A DNA stretch of 64,000 nt from Thozetella sp. PMI_491. Taxonomy: Eukaryota > Ascomycota > Sordariomycetes > Chaetosphaeriales > Chaetosphaeriaceae. The notes under the pieces are model-generated. The model was not told the origin of the DNA, ran no database searches, and saw only the letters and a list, made by a program, of their open reading frames with translations. Both the position numbers and the translations under genes were made by a program. Shown piece after piece: positions 23,196-33,535 of this stretch (position 1 is the first letter of the stretch; every line of letters starts with the position of its first letter). The stretch covers positions 1,054,001 through 1,118,000 of the forward strand of contig MU270023.1 of assembly GCA_021432635.1 (NCBI GenBank), in the 5' to 3' direction.

Positions 23196-24250
23196 GTTGT
23201 CACCAAAAAGAGGGCAGTATGCGAAATTGCCGGTGGTACCAAACTTACAGTTACAACATGTGTCGAGGGGCACAGGGACCAGTGAATTAAACCAGACCAA
23301 CACTTGAAATGCTTCTTAGAGTCAAATCATGACCATCGAACATTCGAGCCCTGCCCGCGGCATAGATCCGTCCAATTCAGGAACAAGCTAGCATGCTGGC
23401 CTGATTCGGAGACTAACTAGGCGGAATCATGCGATTTTCACCTAGTCCGGAGACCCGTGGAAAAGAGGGGCCGAGCGGCGGATATTCGGCGCCCGCCGAA
23501 GTGGACCGAACTATCAACTACCTTAAACCTCGGAGCTAGTGGCGTTTACAACCGACGTGCGAGAACGGCGAGTGCCATGCTGTAGGATACCAAGCCCCTA
23601 CGAGTTATTGCGGCATAATTTCCAAGTCCGGCGATATTCAGTGAGGAATCGTCACTTGTCCACTGGAGGATTAAGCGGATTACGGCGATGCCATTCAGCG
23701 AAGCAAGGTGTTTTGGTTACGGGTGGGACTCGGCATCAAAATCAACAATTCTTATCCGTAAGCAAGGTAGCTATTATTCATTTAACAATAATGGAGCGGC
23801 TACTGGGTTGCAGACTACTATTGCTTGATGTAGCAAACCGGCAGGACCTTGGTAGAAAACGACAATTAGCGTAACTCGTGTCCTCTTGCATTACCGGCTC
23901 TTGCCGAATGTAGTGTTCTGTGCCCCTCCCCCGCGAAATACGCCCCTCGGAAAACCAGTCCGATATGGAACCCAGTCTGGGGGCCCCAATCTACCAATAA
24001 AGCGGTAGTGTAGCCCCGCGATCCCGGATCTTGGTTGGATAAGTCATGGTGATCTCCGCAGGCCAACTATTCGTCGTATCTAAACTACCTGGTGGTCCCA
24101 TTAGATGCTTGCACAGTAGAACTGAAAAGAAATTGTATTGTTGCATTACCTGGGTGGCTAGAAATCTCAATATACCGAAGCAGCTCGAAACCTATCGGAA
24201 TAGTCCTCCATTACTCTTGTAGCCTTACGAGCAGAATTCCACAAGCAACG
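23196..24250. other. Divergent promoter region BVMO 1 / SDR 2
   Basis: The region is 1055 bases long with no supported gene; small frames at 23539-23874 and 24092-24355 do not resemble known proteins, and the latter overlaps the SDR 2 start in another frame. It holds palindrome site D. Confidence 0.5.
23486..23499. promoter_or_regulatory. CGG-N6-CCG palindrome, site D
   Basis: TCGGCGCCCGCCGA. With its flanks it is a perfect inverted repeat TTCGGCG-CC-CGCCGAA, the best copy in the window. It lies 291 bp before BVMO 1 and about 750 bp before SDR 2. Confidence 0.65.
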
Positions 24251-25487
24251 ATGAGTTCTAGTCCACGACTCAATTTCCCCCAGGGCATGCTAGCAGGTAG
24301 TAAATCCGTGGCTCAGTCGAAGTTTTCATGTCAAGCAACTGACTTTGAGTACTAGGACAGACAGCCATCATCACAGGCGCTGCTCAAGGTATCGGGGCCG
24401 AGACGGCCGCAGTGCTTGCCCGCGAGGGCTGTAAAGTTGTCATCGCGGATCTAGATGGAGGTATAGCACCATCAAAGTAATATAGTAGTGACGATTAGTA
24501 CTGATCGTTGTCAGTGAAAGCTGAGAAGACCGCTGAAGCCATCATATCGGAAGGAGGTTCTGCGATTGCCGTGGCAGGGGATATCACAGACAACGATGCC
24601 ATAAACAACCTCGTGCAGAAGACTGTTGAGTTCAGCGGCGGCAAGATCCACATAGTCATCAACAATGCTGGCTACGCATGGGATGACCCAATTGAGAAGA
24701 TTCAGGACAAGCAATGGGGTACGCCTCCTCTGTTCCCACCTAACCGCTTGACACTGCCTTCTAACCCCGAAGAAACCATCATTGGGCTTCACAATACAGC
24801 ACCATTCAAACTAATTAGAGCAGTGGCGCCATATTTTATGGTCAAGGATGGTGAACCGAGATCCATCGTCAACATCTCGTCCACTTCCGGGATTTACGGC
24901 AATGCAGGACAGGCTAGCTACGCTTTGGCTAAAGCTGGCTTGGTAGGTCTGACCAAAACAGTTGCTCAAGAATGGGGACCTGAGTACGGCGTGAGAGCCA
25001 ATAGTATGTATCTTTGCCTCTAGATTGCTAAGCTCGTACACTGTGGCTAATTTCTTGCCTCCCAGCTGTCGCTTTTGGGGCTATTAAAACCAGACTTACA
25101 CAAGCCCCTGTCGGGGAATATGCTGTACGCCCGGACGGCACAAAGCATGCTGTGGGGTTTCACGGTGGTTATGATGAAGAGGAAAAATGGTCAGTATGCC
25201 GGAGAGATATGGGTGTTACGAATTGAAGCTCACATCCTTGCTCGGAAGGGTTGGCGACATCCCCCTGGGTCGGATTGGATCACCTACAGATGCTGCGCGG
25301 TCCATCCTAGCCGTGGTCTCACCCCTCTTCTCATACGTGACGGGGCAAGTAAGTAATATAATCATTCGATGAAAGCGTCAAACTGCTAACTAGTGCTTTA
25401 GACAATTATGGTAAGTACTATTCGTTTGGCACTCTGTGCTCAGAAAATAACCGCGGACAGGTTACGGGTGGGAGAGGTGGGATGTGA
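24251..25487 (+). CDS. Short-chain dehydrogenase/reductase (SDR 2)
   Basis: The start MSSSPRLNFPQGMLAG at 24251 is followed by a spliced SDR: the cofactor site TGAAQGIG just after intron 1, ADLDG, the NNAG motif VINNAGYAWDD, NISSTSG with the catalytic Ser, SYALAK with Tyr-x3-Lys, and FGAIKTRLT. The C-terminus is PLGRIGSPTDAA...VTGG, with the stop at 25485-25487. A 59-nt stretch at 25190-25248 (GTCAGT...AAG) must be removed to keep frame. The alternative is a one-base deletion in an A run at about 25185. The next-to-last coding exon would be only 9 nt (25402-25410, ACAATTATG, residues TIM), flanked by GTAAGT introns on both sides. The product class is 3-oxoacyl-ACP/3-alpha-hydroxysteroid-type SDR. 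A role oxidising a cyclic alcohol is inferred from context. Confidence 0.75.
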
Positions 25488-25828
25488 TCTGAATGGGCCG
25501 GTTTTCATCGGAGACAAGTGTTATTATTTCCCAACGATGATCTTTAACTTAGTTACAGAGAGTAAAATCGCACTTAAATGCCATTAGATTCTCAGCCAGG
25601 GGCTGTTGCAACATTTTATAATGGTATATTTCAGTGACAAAGGTTGGGATAAGCGCGCTGGAGCAAGGTCGACCCGAAGCCTGGTGCCACAGCGAACAAG
25701 TATCCAGCTCCTATGGCTGGGCATCTTGGTAGTAGGGGGAAAGTGCTGCTGAAGGGAAGTTCGCTTCTCACTGTTTCCGGGGTCATTTTATTCAACCAAG
25801 AGTCGCTATCTCGTCATACTAAATACAA
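25488..25828. other. Convergent 3' region, SDR 2 / BVMO 2
   Basis: The 341 bases between the two stop codons contain no supported gene or clear signal. Confidence 0.5.
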
Positions 25829-27640
25829 TCATGCAACGGCCGTGACATCAGCCACCCTCTGGCTATTTATCACACTATTCTCATCCACAGCCTCAGTCAC
25901 TCTGGGGGGGAATAGCTCCATGCTCGCCCATCCCGTCTTGGTCTCGCTCTCCAGCCAATCAGCCCAAGTTGGGACGCCTCCAAAGTAGAACAATGGAGAG
26001 ATGGCCTTGCCGGGTATGTTAGCACCAACAAACCATGCCTTGGAATCCCTGGCAGATTCTGCAAATAAGGTAGCCTTGAAGGCATCATCCAGATGAGCTG
26101 ACCATCTGCGCACTGCTTGCTGAGTGACCTCAATCGTTTCGATCTTGTTCTCCTCCAGATGGCGGATGGTCTTGCCAATCCAGTCCACTTCTATATCCAA
26201 CACGACCGGCATGTTTCCAAATGGCACATGCGGACCGCAAACCACGAACATGTTGGGGAATCCAGGAACGAGAACTCCAGCAAAGGTGTCAAGTTTAGCC
26301 GCCCAAAAGTCCTTCAGTGATTTGCCTTGTTTTCCCCTCACGTCCATTTCGCTGAGAGCGCCCGTGGCGGCATCGTAGCCCAGTGCGAAGATGATCATGT
26401 CGCACTCGTACTCGGCCCCACTGCTGGTGCGAATACCATTCTCGTAGATCTCAATGTTGTCTTTGCTTATGTCGACCAAGTTGACGTTTGGTCGATTGTA
26501 TGCCTCGTAGTAAAAGTGGCCACACGGGGGGCGCTTGGAAAGGAAGGGATATTTGGGGCATAGTAATTCTGCCTTCGTCGGATCCTGGACTATGGCACGA
26601 ATCTTCTGGCGGACGTATTCCGAGGCTACGTCGTTGGACTGCTGGTTGGTGAAGAGATCGTCTAGAGTCTCGAACTGGAAATGGAAACCGCCGCACTCCC
26701 AGCCGGCGTCCAGGATTCGTCTTGTCTTGTCGGGATCTGCTACGTCCTTGACCGTGTTCCCAGTTGGGGTCATTGCTAGCCCGAAGGGATGTTTGCTCGC
26801 GCGCGTCAATGTACCCTCGTAATTGCGTTTGATGTCTCCGGCTTGATGCTCATCGATGATATAATTCCGACCCGGGAGCACGTAGTTCGGCGTGCGTTGA
26901 AATACCGTCAATTCGCGAGCGACAGGGGCGAGCTTGGGGATAATTTGGACCCCTGTCGCGCCGGTGCCAATCACTGCAACCCGTTTGCCGTGGAAGTCAA
27001 TCTTCTGTTCGGGCCAGCTGGATGCCTGGTACCATTCTCCGGTGTACTTATCAAGCCCGGCAAAAGGTGGCTTCTTTGCGATGGACAACGGCCCAGTAGC
27101 GGCGAGGAAATAGCGGCAAGTCGTGGATACCCCGCTTGCGGTGGTAATGGTCCAACGATTCTCATCCTCGCTGTAAGACGCCGCCGCAATACGCGTGTCA
27201 AACTCAATATGCTTGCGTAGATCGAAGCGATCTATTATGTGCGAGTTAGCAGCTGATAATCCAACCAGGTGTTTTATTTAAGCCCCAAGAGGCAAGCAAG
27301 CAGTTGCAGTGTTAAGGAAGAGAAGTTGAAGGGGTTTGGAGAGAAGAGACTGACCAACAACGCGCCCCAAATACTGCTGAACTTCTCCTTGTGAAGGGTA
27401 ACGCTCGGAGTAATTCCATGCCTCTTTCAACCCTGGTACAAAGTTCATGGCGTAAACCCACGCTTCACTATCCGTTCGCGCCCCGGGGTAGCGATTCCAA
27501 TACCACGCACCGCCCACGTCTGACCCGGCTTCAAAACATTTCATGCTAAGGCCAAGCTGCGCAAGCTCCCATAGAGTGCGAACACCGCTAAACCCGGTGC
27601 CGACCACGATGGCATCGTAATCCGTAGTCTTGTTTGTCAT
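25829..27640 (-). CDS. Type I-like Baeyer-Villiger monooxygenase (BVMO 2), atypical fingerprint
   Basis: Two exons (intron 27232-27354, 123 nt) encode 562 residues beginning [19 protein letters not shown]. The FAD motif [28 protein letters not shown] motif [19 protein letters not shown] and a late ALGYDAATG mark a cyclohexanone/steroid-type BVMO. The fingerprint reads [12 protein letters not shown]: Tyr replaces Phe at the start and Gln replaces the conserved His. Otherwise the protein is complete. BVMO 1 and BVMO 2 are clearly different in sequence, not a recent duplication. Palindrome site E lies 239 bp upstream of the start codon. The expected product is an ester or lactone from a cyclic or linear ketone. 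Confidence 0.9.
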
Positions 27641-28366
27641 TACGAACTAAATCAGGAGAGATGCAAGCCTACAACATAAGCAATGGATGAGTAGTATAGG
27701 AGGAGGCAAGACGTGCTCCTGAGTACCGGGTGTTCCCATCCCAGTGGCATTTATTATCATAGCATATTTCCGCTGCTTGTCGCAGTTGGCGGTCATTAGC
27801 GTCCGGCCCGAGACACGCGCGCTGTGACTAGGTAGTTGTTGGATGGCCGTTGGCGGCTTTCTCCGTTCTGTGAGTTCTTCGGCATCCGCCGACCGAGACA
27901 GCCGACACAGCTAGTGCCGGGAAGCGGCTAGTTTCCTGGAGAGAATTGCACTATTTCCGATCATTCTCACACGCGAGTTTGAGGACGAAACTACCTACCT
28001 TGCTCTGCAAAGGAGCTCGCGCTGCCCCGGACTACTCTCTCCTAACCCCGCTCTAGACGATGTGCAGGCAAACAAGCTCTTTTCTATAGTGTCCATCTTG
28101 ATGAAGCTCACCAACATGTTTTTCATTTTAATTTCCTCTTGGGAAACAGGAGGCCGGGGAAAGGATGAGCATCAAGGATTATGTGCACGAAGCTAGAGAG
28201 TTATCAATATGCCACCCCAAAACGAAAAAAATAATTTGGTGATCCTGAATTGGACTGTGTACTCTACCTGATAGTGGGACTGAATATGGTAGATGTAGTT
28301 AGACAGTTGCAAAACTAATTGTGTTTGTCTACATGAAATACTCTCGCTGCCGAGCAGCAATCGACA
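27641..28366. other. BVMO 2 promoter region and ADH 3' flank
   Basis: The 726 bases contain no gene. Site E lies within it, and two near-CGG triplets surround it. Confidence 0.5.
27879..27892. promoter_or_regulatory. CGG-N6-CCG palindrome, site E
   Basis: TCGGCATCCGCCGA. Both triplets and the spacing are conserved, with one arm mismatch (A for G). It lies 239 bp before BVMO 2. Confidence 0.6.
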
Positions 28367-29431
28367 TTACTTTATCAGCACAATTCGCCCCGCGGCCTTG
28401 CCCTCCTTAAGTAATGCCATTGCTTCGTTAACGGAGTTCCAGTCCATCTTCTGCACGGGAATAGGGCTTAGCTTCCCCTCATTTGCCATCTCCACCAGTT
28501 TCCGTAGCTCCTCCAGGTTTCCAGTAATGTTGGAGTAGATGGTCAAACCCTTGAAAATGTTACCCACCAGTGACAACTCGATCGAGCCACCCATCACGCC
28601 GACCTGCACCCACTTTGCCCCTTTTGCAAGAACGCTGTACACCATAGTAGCGGTGTTAGAGCTGTTCACAAAGTCGATGACAGCAATGACAGGACTGTTG
28701 GTTGCCGCGAGGATGTCTTCGACTGCCGAAGGGCCCGAGGTGTTAACCGTCCTCGTCGCACCGGCCACGGCGGCTGCGGCCAGTTTTTCGTCATTTATGT
28801 CTGCAGAAACAATGTTCTTATGGCCGAATGCCTTCAGGACTGAGATTGCGGCAAGTCCTAGGCCGCCAGAACCGATCAGGAGGACCGGCTCGTCTGGCGG
28901 CAGGGGCAGGACCTTGCTGACGGCGCTTAAAGTCGTAATCCCAGAACAGCCGAAGGTGCACGCAACTGCTGGGTCGAGATTACCGAGATTGATGAGATAT
29001 TTCCGGTGCGGAACCACCACATACTCGGCGAAGCCGCCATCCCGTAGCGTCCCGAGGCCTCTCTGCGCGGCGCACAAGTTATCCTCTTCCTGAAGACAGC
29101 GTGTACAGGAACCGCACCCAAGCCAAGGATACACTATCTGGCGGGATCCCACGGAGACGGACCCTGCGTCTGGGCCTACAGCCACGACATCCCCCAGTAT
29201 TTCGTGTCCTAGCGCAACGGGCAACCGGATGCCGCGGTCTTTGACGTAGAATCGACGCCCTCCGCCAATGTCATAGAACCCTTCGGCCGTGTGAAGGTCC
29301 GAATGGCAAACTCCAGCATGCGTCACCTTTACCAGGATTTCTGTTCCCGTGGGCGTCGGAATGGGCTTGCGAAGCTTTTCGAGAGGTGTATCCCACTCAG
29401 TCAGGGCCCAGACATCCATTTGTTCTGCCAT
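28367..29431 (-). CDS. Zinc-dependent alcohol dehydrogenase (MDR family, ChnD-like)
   Basis: One exon encodes 354 residues. Catalytic zinc ligands lie in AGVCHSD and GHEILGD. The structural zinc lobe has four Cys in CGSCTRCLQEEDNLC. The Rossmann motif is GSGGLG, and the C-terminus ends GKAAGRIVLIK. The insertion FYDIGGGRRFYVKDRG after the catalytic Cys is a mark of the bacterial 6-hydroxyhexanoate-dehydrogenase group, from my knowledge of ChnD of cyclohexanol-degrading Acinetobacter. It therefore fits oxidation of an omega-hydroxy acid or primary alcohol. The gene is intact and divergent from the ALDH gene with 494 bp between them, containing palindrome site F. The lack of introns and the ChnD-like insertion raise the possibility of bacterial origin, which needs phylogeny. 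Confidence 0.9.
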   Translation of the reverse strand: MAEQMDVWALTEWDTPLEKLRKPIPTPTGTEILVKVTHAGVCHSDLHTAEGFYDIGGGRRFYVKDRGIRLPVALGHEILGDVVAVGPDAGSVSVGSRQIVYPWLGCGSCTRCLQEEDNLCAAQRGLGTLRDGGFAEYVVVPHRKYLINLGNLDPAVACTFGCSGITTLSAVSKVLPLPPDEPVLLIGSGGLGLAAISVLKAFGHKNIVSADINDEKLAAAAVAGATRTVNTSGPSAVEDILAATNSPVIAVIDFVNSSNTATMVYSVLAKGAKWVQVGVMGGSIELSLVGNIFKGLTIYSNITGNLEELRKLVEMANEGKLSPIPVQKMDWNSVNEAMALLKEGKAAGRIVLIK

Positions 29432-29523
29432 GGCTGCTCGTCCAGTCTGTCTATGAGTTCAGAGAAGGGATATTACAGGCGCAACGGAGAATATAACTTT
29501 GACTTTTTCACGAGAAGATCTAA

Positions 29524-29537
29524 TCGGCATGAGCCGA
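29524..29537. promoter_or_regulatory. CGG-N6-CCG palindrome, site F
   Basis: TCGGCATGAGCCGA, a perfect inverted repeat of TCGGC. It lies 93 bp upstream of the ADH start and in the region shared with ALDH. Confidence 0.62.
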
Positions 29538-29925
29538 GCCGTGGAGGTCAGTCACAAAGAAGCTCCACATGGTCCGCATCCGGGTTTGGCGGGGCACTCC
29601 GGGGAATTTAGGTCTCGGAGGTCATCCGAAGCTTGACTAGAAGCAGAATAGCTCACCCTTGTATAGCCGACGTCCGGCCAATATCGAGATCAAGCACTTC
29701 TTAATTAGAGGACATCGACTTCCTTTTATGACTTTCGGGCCGAAGCCACAACCGCGGTCTCATCAATACACCTAGCTACACAGAGGAGAACTTGAAGAGT
29801 TTCACCAATTGATTATCGGCGGTGTATTGACAGCATAACTACCAGCTGCCTTGCCACCGGTTATATTTGACTTTACCGATTTCCCTTATTCCCGCGCAGA
29901 ATTACGACACGTTACATACGCTGCG

Positions 29926-31454
29926 ATGGCCGGCGAACAATTAGACCCCAAAACTTACACCAAGTTGTACCTCAACGGTCAGTATGTCGAGGCACAGAAC
30001 AAGGAAATATATTGTCTCAAAAACCCAAAGAACAACGTTGTTGTGGCCGAAAGTATCCCCATCGCCGGGGTAGAAGATGTCGAAGCAGCCGTCAAGAACG
30101 CCGAGGAAGCTTTCCGTGGACCATGGAGCAAATTCACAGCTATGCAGCGGACCGAATGCCTTCTCAAGCTTGCCTCGATACTTGAAGAGGAGCTCATGCC
30201 AATCCTCACGCTGGATTCAATGACCTCGGGTATTCCAGTGTCTCTCGCACCAGTTCGGGAGCGAAACTACATCCGAAACTGCTTGCTCTACTATGCTGGC
30301 TGGACAGACAAGCAGAGAGGCGACTACTTCCCTGCAGATGATGGTAAGAAAGAACTGACGCTGGCTTTCTGATGAATAATAGCTAACACTGTGGCGCCTC
30401 AGGATTTGTGAAGTTGGTTAGACATGAGCCTCTCGGCGTGTGCGCTGCCATCAATCCTTTCAATTCTCCCCTAGCATGCTTCTTCCTCAAAACCGCACCT
30501 GCGCTCGCGACGGGGAATGTCATGATTGTGAAGCCAAGCGAGAAGACGCCACTTGGATCCTTGGCCGTCGCGTCCCTTTTTGAGAAGGCAGGCTTCCCCC
30601 CGGGAGTTGTCCAAGTCATCACTGGACCCGGATCGACTGGAGCTCTGCTTTCCGAGCATATGAGAATTCGCAAGATCAGCTTCACCGGCTCGGTTGCTAC
30701 GGGCAAGAAAATACAAATCGCCGCCGCCCAGAGCAATTTAAAACGGGTTACCCTCGAGCTAGGCGGCAAGAGCCCGGCGGTGATTTTCGACGATGCAAAC
30801 ATTGAGAATGCACTCACATGGACGGTAAATGCAATCCTTACGCGAAGCGGTCAGCTCTGCGTTGCCGCCTCGAGAGTGTATGTGCAGAAGAACATCGCAG
30901 ATCAGTTCATAGACGAATACAAGCGACGGATGCTGGCAGCGGCAAATGACCTGGGCGACCCTCAAGACCCAAATGTCAAACTCGGACCCATGGTGGATGA
31001 GGGCCAGCTGGAGCGAGTCAAGGCAATGGTTGAACGAGGCAAGACCGAAGCTGAACTCGTTGTTGGGGGTGTTCAGCATGGTGAGACGGGGTGCTATATG
31101 GAGCCAACGCTATTCCTAAATCCCAAGGATGACGCCGAGATTTATCGAAAAGAGATATTCGGCCCCGTTAGTATCATCAAGACGTTTGAGACAGAGGAGG
31201 AGGTTATTAGGCTGGCCAACGACACCGAGTTCGGCTTGATGGCCGGTGTCTTCACTCGAGATGTAACGCGGGCTCTCCGTGTGTCCTCAGTGCTGGAAGC
31301 AGGTGTCGTCGGAATCAATTGCGTCAGCTTGCAAAGCCTGCAGGCTCCATTCGGGGGCAAGAAGCAGAGCGGCATCGGGAGGGAATTCGGAGAGTACGCA
31401 TTGAGGTTGTTCACCGAGCCAAAGACTGTTCTCATCAACATGGCTGTAGACTAG
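29926..31454 (+). CDS. Aldehyde dehydrogenase (NAD(P)+-dependent)
   Basis: Exon 1 (29926-30343) and exon 2 (30403-31454), joined over a 59-nt intron, encode 489 residues. The upstream in-frame ATG at 29851 is less likely, since family homology starts at MAGEQLDPKTYTKLYLNG. Motifs are the catalytic Asn in NPFNSPL, cofactor-binding SFTGSVATG, the general base Glu in LELGGKSP, the nucleophile Cys in SGQLCVAASRVYV, and the C-terminal PFGGKKQSGIGRE. The protein is complete. It should oxidise an aldehyde to its acid. Next to a ChnD-like ADH and two BVMOs it would finish conversion of an omega-hydroxy acid to a dicarboxylic acid (inference). It converges on the epoxide-hydrolase-like gene with 319 bp between them. 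Confidence 0.92.
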
Positions 31455-31773
31455 TCATTGTCGAATGGAGGACCTGGGAGCGGGCAGAATCATGTAATAC
31501 GCCAGTTGAACAGCGTAAAATGATAGTATCTTGCACCGCAGCAACGACCTAACCATGGGATAGGCTTTACAGACATAAACAAGAATTTGACGCACTTATA
31601 TTTGGAAAGTCAAGTTCCGCTTCAGTTCGGCCAGGAGGTTGTGCTCATGGTATAATGGTCATTTCATTTTGGTCAAGCAACATTGAATTCTTCAAATGCT
31701 CACCGCCTGCCAATTAATCGAGGCAAATGGATAAGTACGTGATAAGATTGGCTTAACATCTGAATTGCTTGAG

Positions 31774-32772
31774 CTATTGGCAAATTTCGATCACGAAGTC
31801 TCTGATGTGCCGTGCGATTTCCTCTGGCTTCTCCATCGGAGACCAATGTGCACACTCGATAACAACTTCCTTCAACTTGGGCACGAGCCCTTGGGTCTTC
31901 GCTGGCGCCATCATTTCCGGCACACAGACGGCATCCTTGGTGCATAGAACGAACAGTAGGGGGGCTTCAATCGTCCAAGCCGCCTCAGGAATTCCTGCGT
32001 CCGACAAGGACTGCACGTTGGAGGCAGTAGCTTTGTACATCTGCAAGGCCGAGGCGAATCCGTCTTTCTTGAATTGCTCCATGAATCTGTTCCTCCATTC
32101 TGGCTTGCCGGCGTATGACTTCAGCGGCACTTCCTCGTCGCTGAGCATGAAGTTACGCATGGCATTTGGCACACAGAACATCTTTTTCATCCAGTCATCC
32201 ACATCTCCATGCAATACTTGCCACATCCTGTCTAGGTTATCATCGACGATCTTGGCCGCATCGGGCGCCGTGAAGAACTCCCAGTATGAAAATTGCGGGT
32301 ACCCCAAGGTCTTTGTCGTATATTCGTTCACGGCTGTGAGATCGAAAGGTTGGTCGGATGGGACCATGTATCCGGTATTGAGGAGAACCACGCCACAGAA
32401 TAACTCGCGGTAGTACAGGTAAGTGCGCTGCGCCAACGCGCTACCCCAGTCATGGCCGATAATGATCGTAGATTTGGCCTTCTCGTTGGCTAGGATATCG
32501 ACGAGGTCGGCTGCCTGGTCTTTGTAGGCATACAGCTTCGTATCTTCGGGCTTATCAGTCCCCGCGTATCCGAGGCAATCTGGAACGATTATTTTATTTG
32601 GTAGGCTGCCGAGTGCCGCGATCACACCAGTCCATAGATGTGCCGAGTCAGGGAAGCCGTGAACGAAGAGCAATGCTGGCTGCTCCGAGGTGGCGGCCCC
32701 AGGTGGGGAGACATAGTACGCGTACTTGATATCTCGACTTGTAGCCACAATCTTCTTCTGGAAAGCCTCCAT
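31774..32772 (-). CDS. Alpha/beta hydrolase, epoxide-hydrolase-like
   Basis: A single exon encodes 332 residues. The oxyanion motif HGFP starts at residue 39, the nucleophile Asp108 sits in GHDWGS, an acidic residue lies in CTKDAVCVP, and the catalytic His is in CAHWSPMEKP. The GHDWG nucleophile with HGxP separates it from esterases (Ser) and marks soluble epoxide hydrolases or, less likely, haloalkane dehalogenases. The cap region contains several Tyr (FSYWEFF and nearby) that could activate an epoxide. No targeting signal is seen. It is divergent from the FAD monooxygenase across 763 bp. An epoxide made by that enzyme is a natural substrate guess. Confidence 0.85.
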   Translation of the reverse strand: MEAFQKKIVATSRDIKYAYYVSPPGAATSEQPALLFVHGFPDSAHLWTGVIAALGSLPNKIIVPDCLGYAGTDKPEDTKLYAYKDQAADLVDILANEKAKSTIIIGHDWGSALAQRTYLYYRELFCGVVLLNTGYMVPSDQPFDLTAVNEYTTKTLGYPQFSYWEFFTAPDAAKIVDDNLDRMWQVLHGDVDDWMKKMFCVPNAMRNFMLSDEEVPLKSYAGKPEWRNRFMEQFKKDGFASALQMYKATASNVQSLSDAGIPEAAWTIEAPLLFVLCTKDAVCVPEMMAPAKTQGLVPKLKEVVIECAHWSPMEKPEEIARHIRDFVIEICQ

Positions 32773-33535
32773 TGTAAAAAAGTTTGGCGTGGCCGCAGCA
32801 CATCTAATTGTTACGTAGGATACGCCTAGAGCGCCAGCCCTGCGGGCAAACGAGAGTTTATTACGCTATTTCTCTCCCAGTAGAGCAATATCTTAACCAC
32901 TCTTCTAGATACTGCAGTCATTGTCTTGTCGCAAACGACCGCCTTAATCGGGTGGACTAAGACAGCCCACCTCATGCGTGACTCGCTAGCATAGCGGTTA
33001 AGTCGGACCGAGGACTAGAACACTTTGCGTGCGTTCGGTAGCTACCTACGAAACCTCGCCGTCCGAGCGATACGTCTTGGAAAATGCTGGATCTAACCAC
33101 CTAGACCGCGGGGGACTACATGCATTGTGCTTGTGCGAATAGGCAGGGATTTGTACGGGGAGAGGCCAGCCTCCCAAGGTCGGCCCGCATTTCCGACCAC
33201 TTCGGTTGCATTTCCGGCGCGTATTTGGCTCACCCCGTGGGGACTAGCTAGTCAATTGCAGCTTTCCCCGGACCCCGCGTATCCAACTGGTAGCGTTTTG
33301 TCGACTGCGGAAATCCGAGACGGTCCAAAGGCAGCCGAGATGACTTTTGCGGCTACCCTCTCTTACACGGCTGTGTATGCGAAGGCTGCGTGTGCGTGGG
33401 GAGTGGAAGATCGAATGAAGCTGATATAAGTTGCACGCTCCTGCTTGCCACAAAATGAATGCATCAGCTTTTACAGACCCTCTTTGTTTTTATATTTGCA
33501 TACCCCCCTGAAAAGAAATACACGCCGGAAACAAA
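32773..33535. other. Divergent promoter region, epoxide hydrolase / FAD monooxygenase
   Basis: The 763 bases contain no gene. There is no CGG-N6-CCG element. A CGG-A-CCG palindrome (TCGGACCGA, 33003-33011) is present. This pair of genes may therefore be regulated differently from the genes to the left. Confidence 0.5.

Noticed and set aside
25180-25190. One-base deletion in an A run breaking SDR 2
   Set aside because: A 59-nt GTCAGT-AAG intron restores the family C-terminus without assuming an error, so I kept the gene as intact, with this as the alternative.
31774-32772. Haloalkane dehalogenase instead of epoxide hydrolase
   Set aside because: Both use an Asp nucleophile, but the HGFP oxyanion motif and Tyr-rich cap fit epoxide hydrolases better. 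Not excluded.
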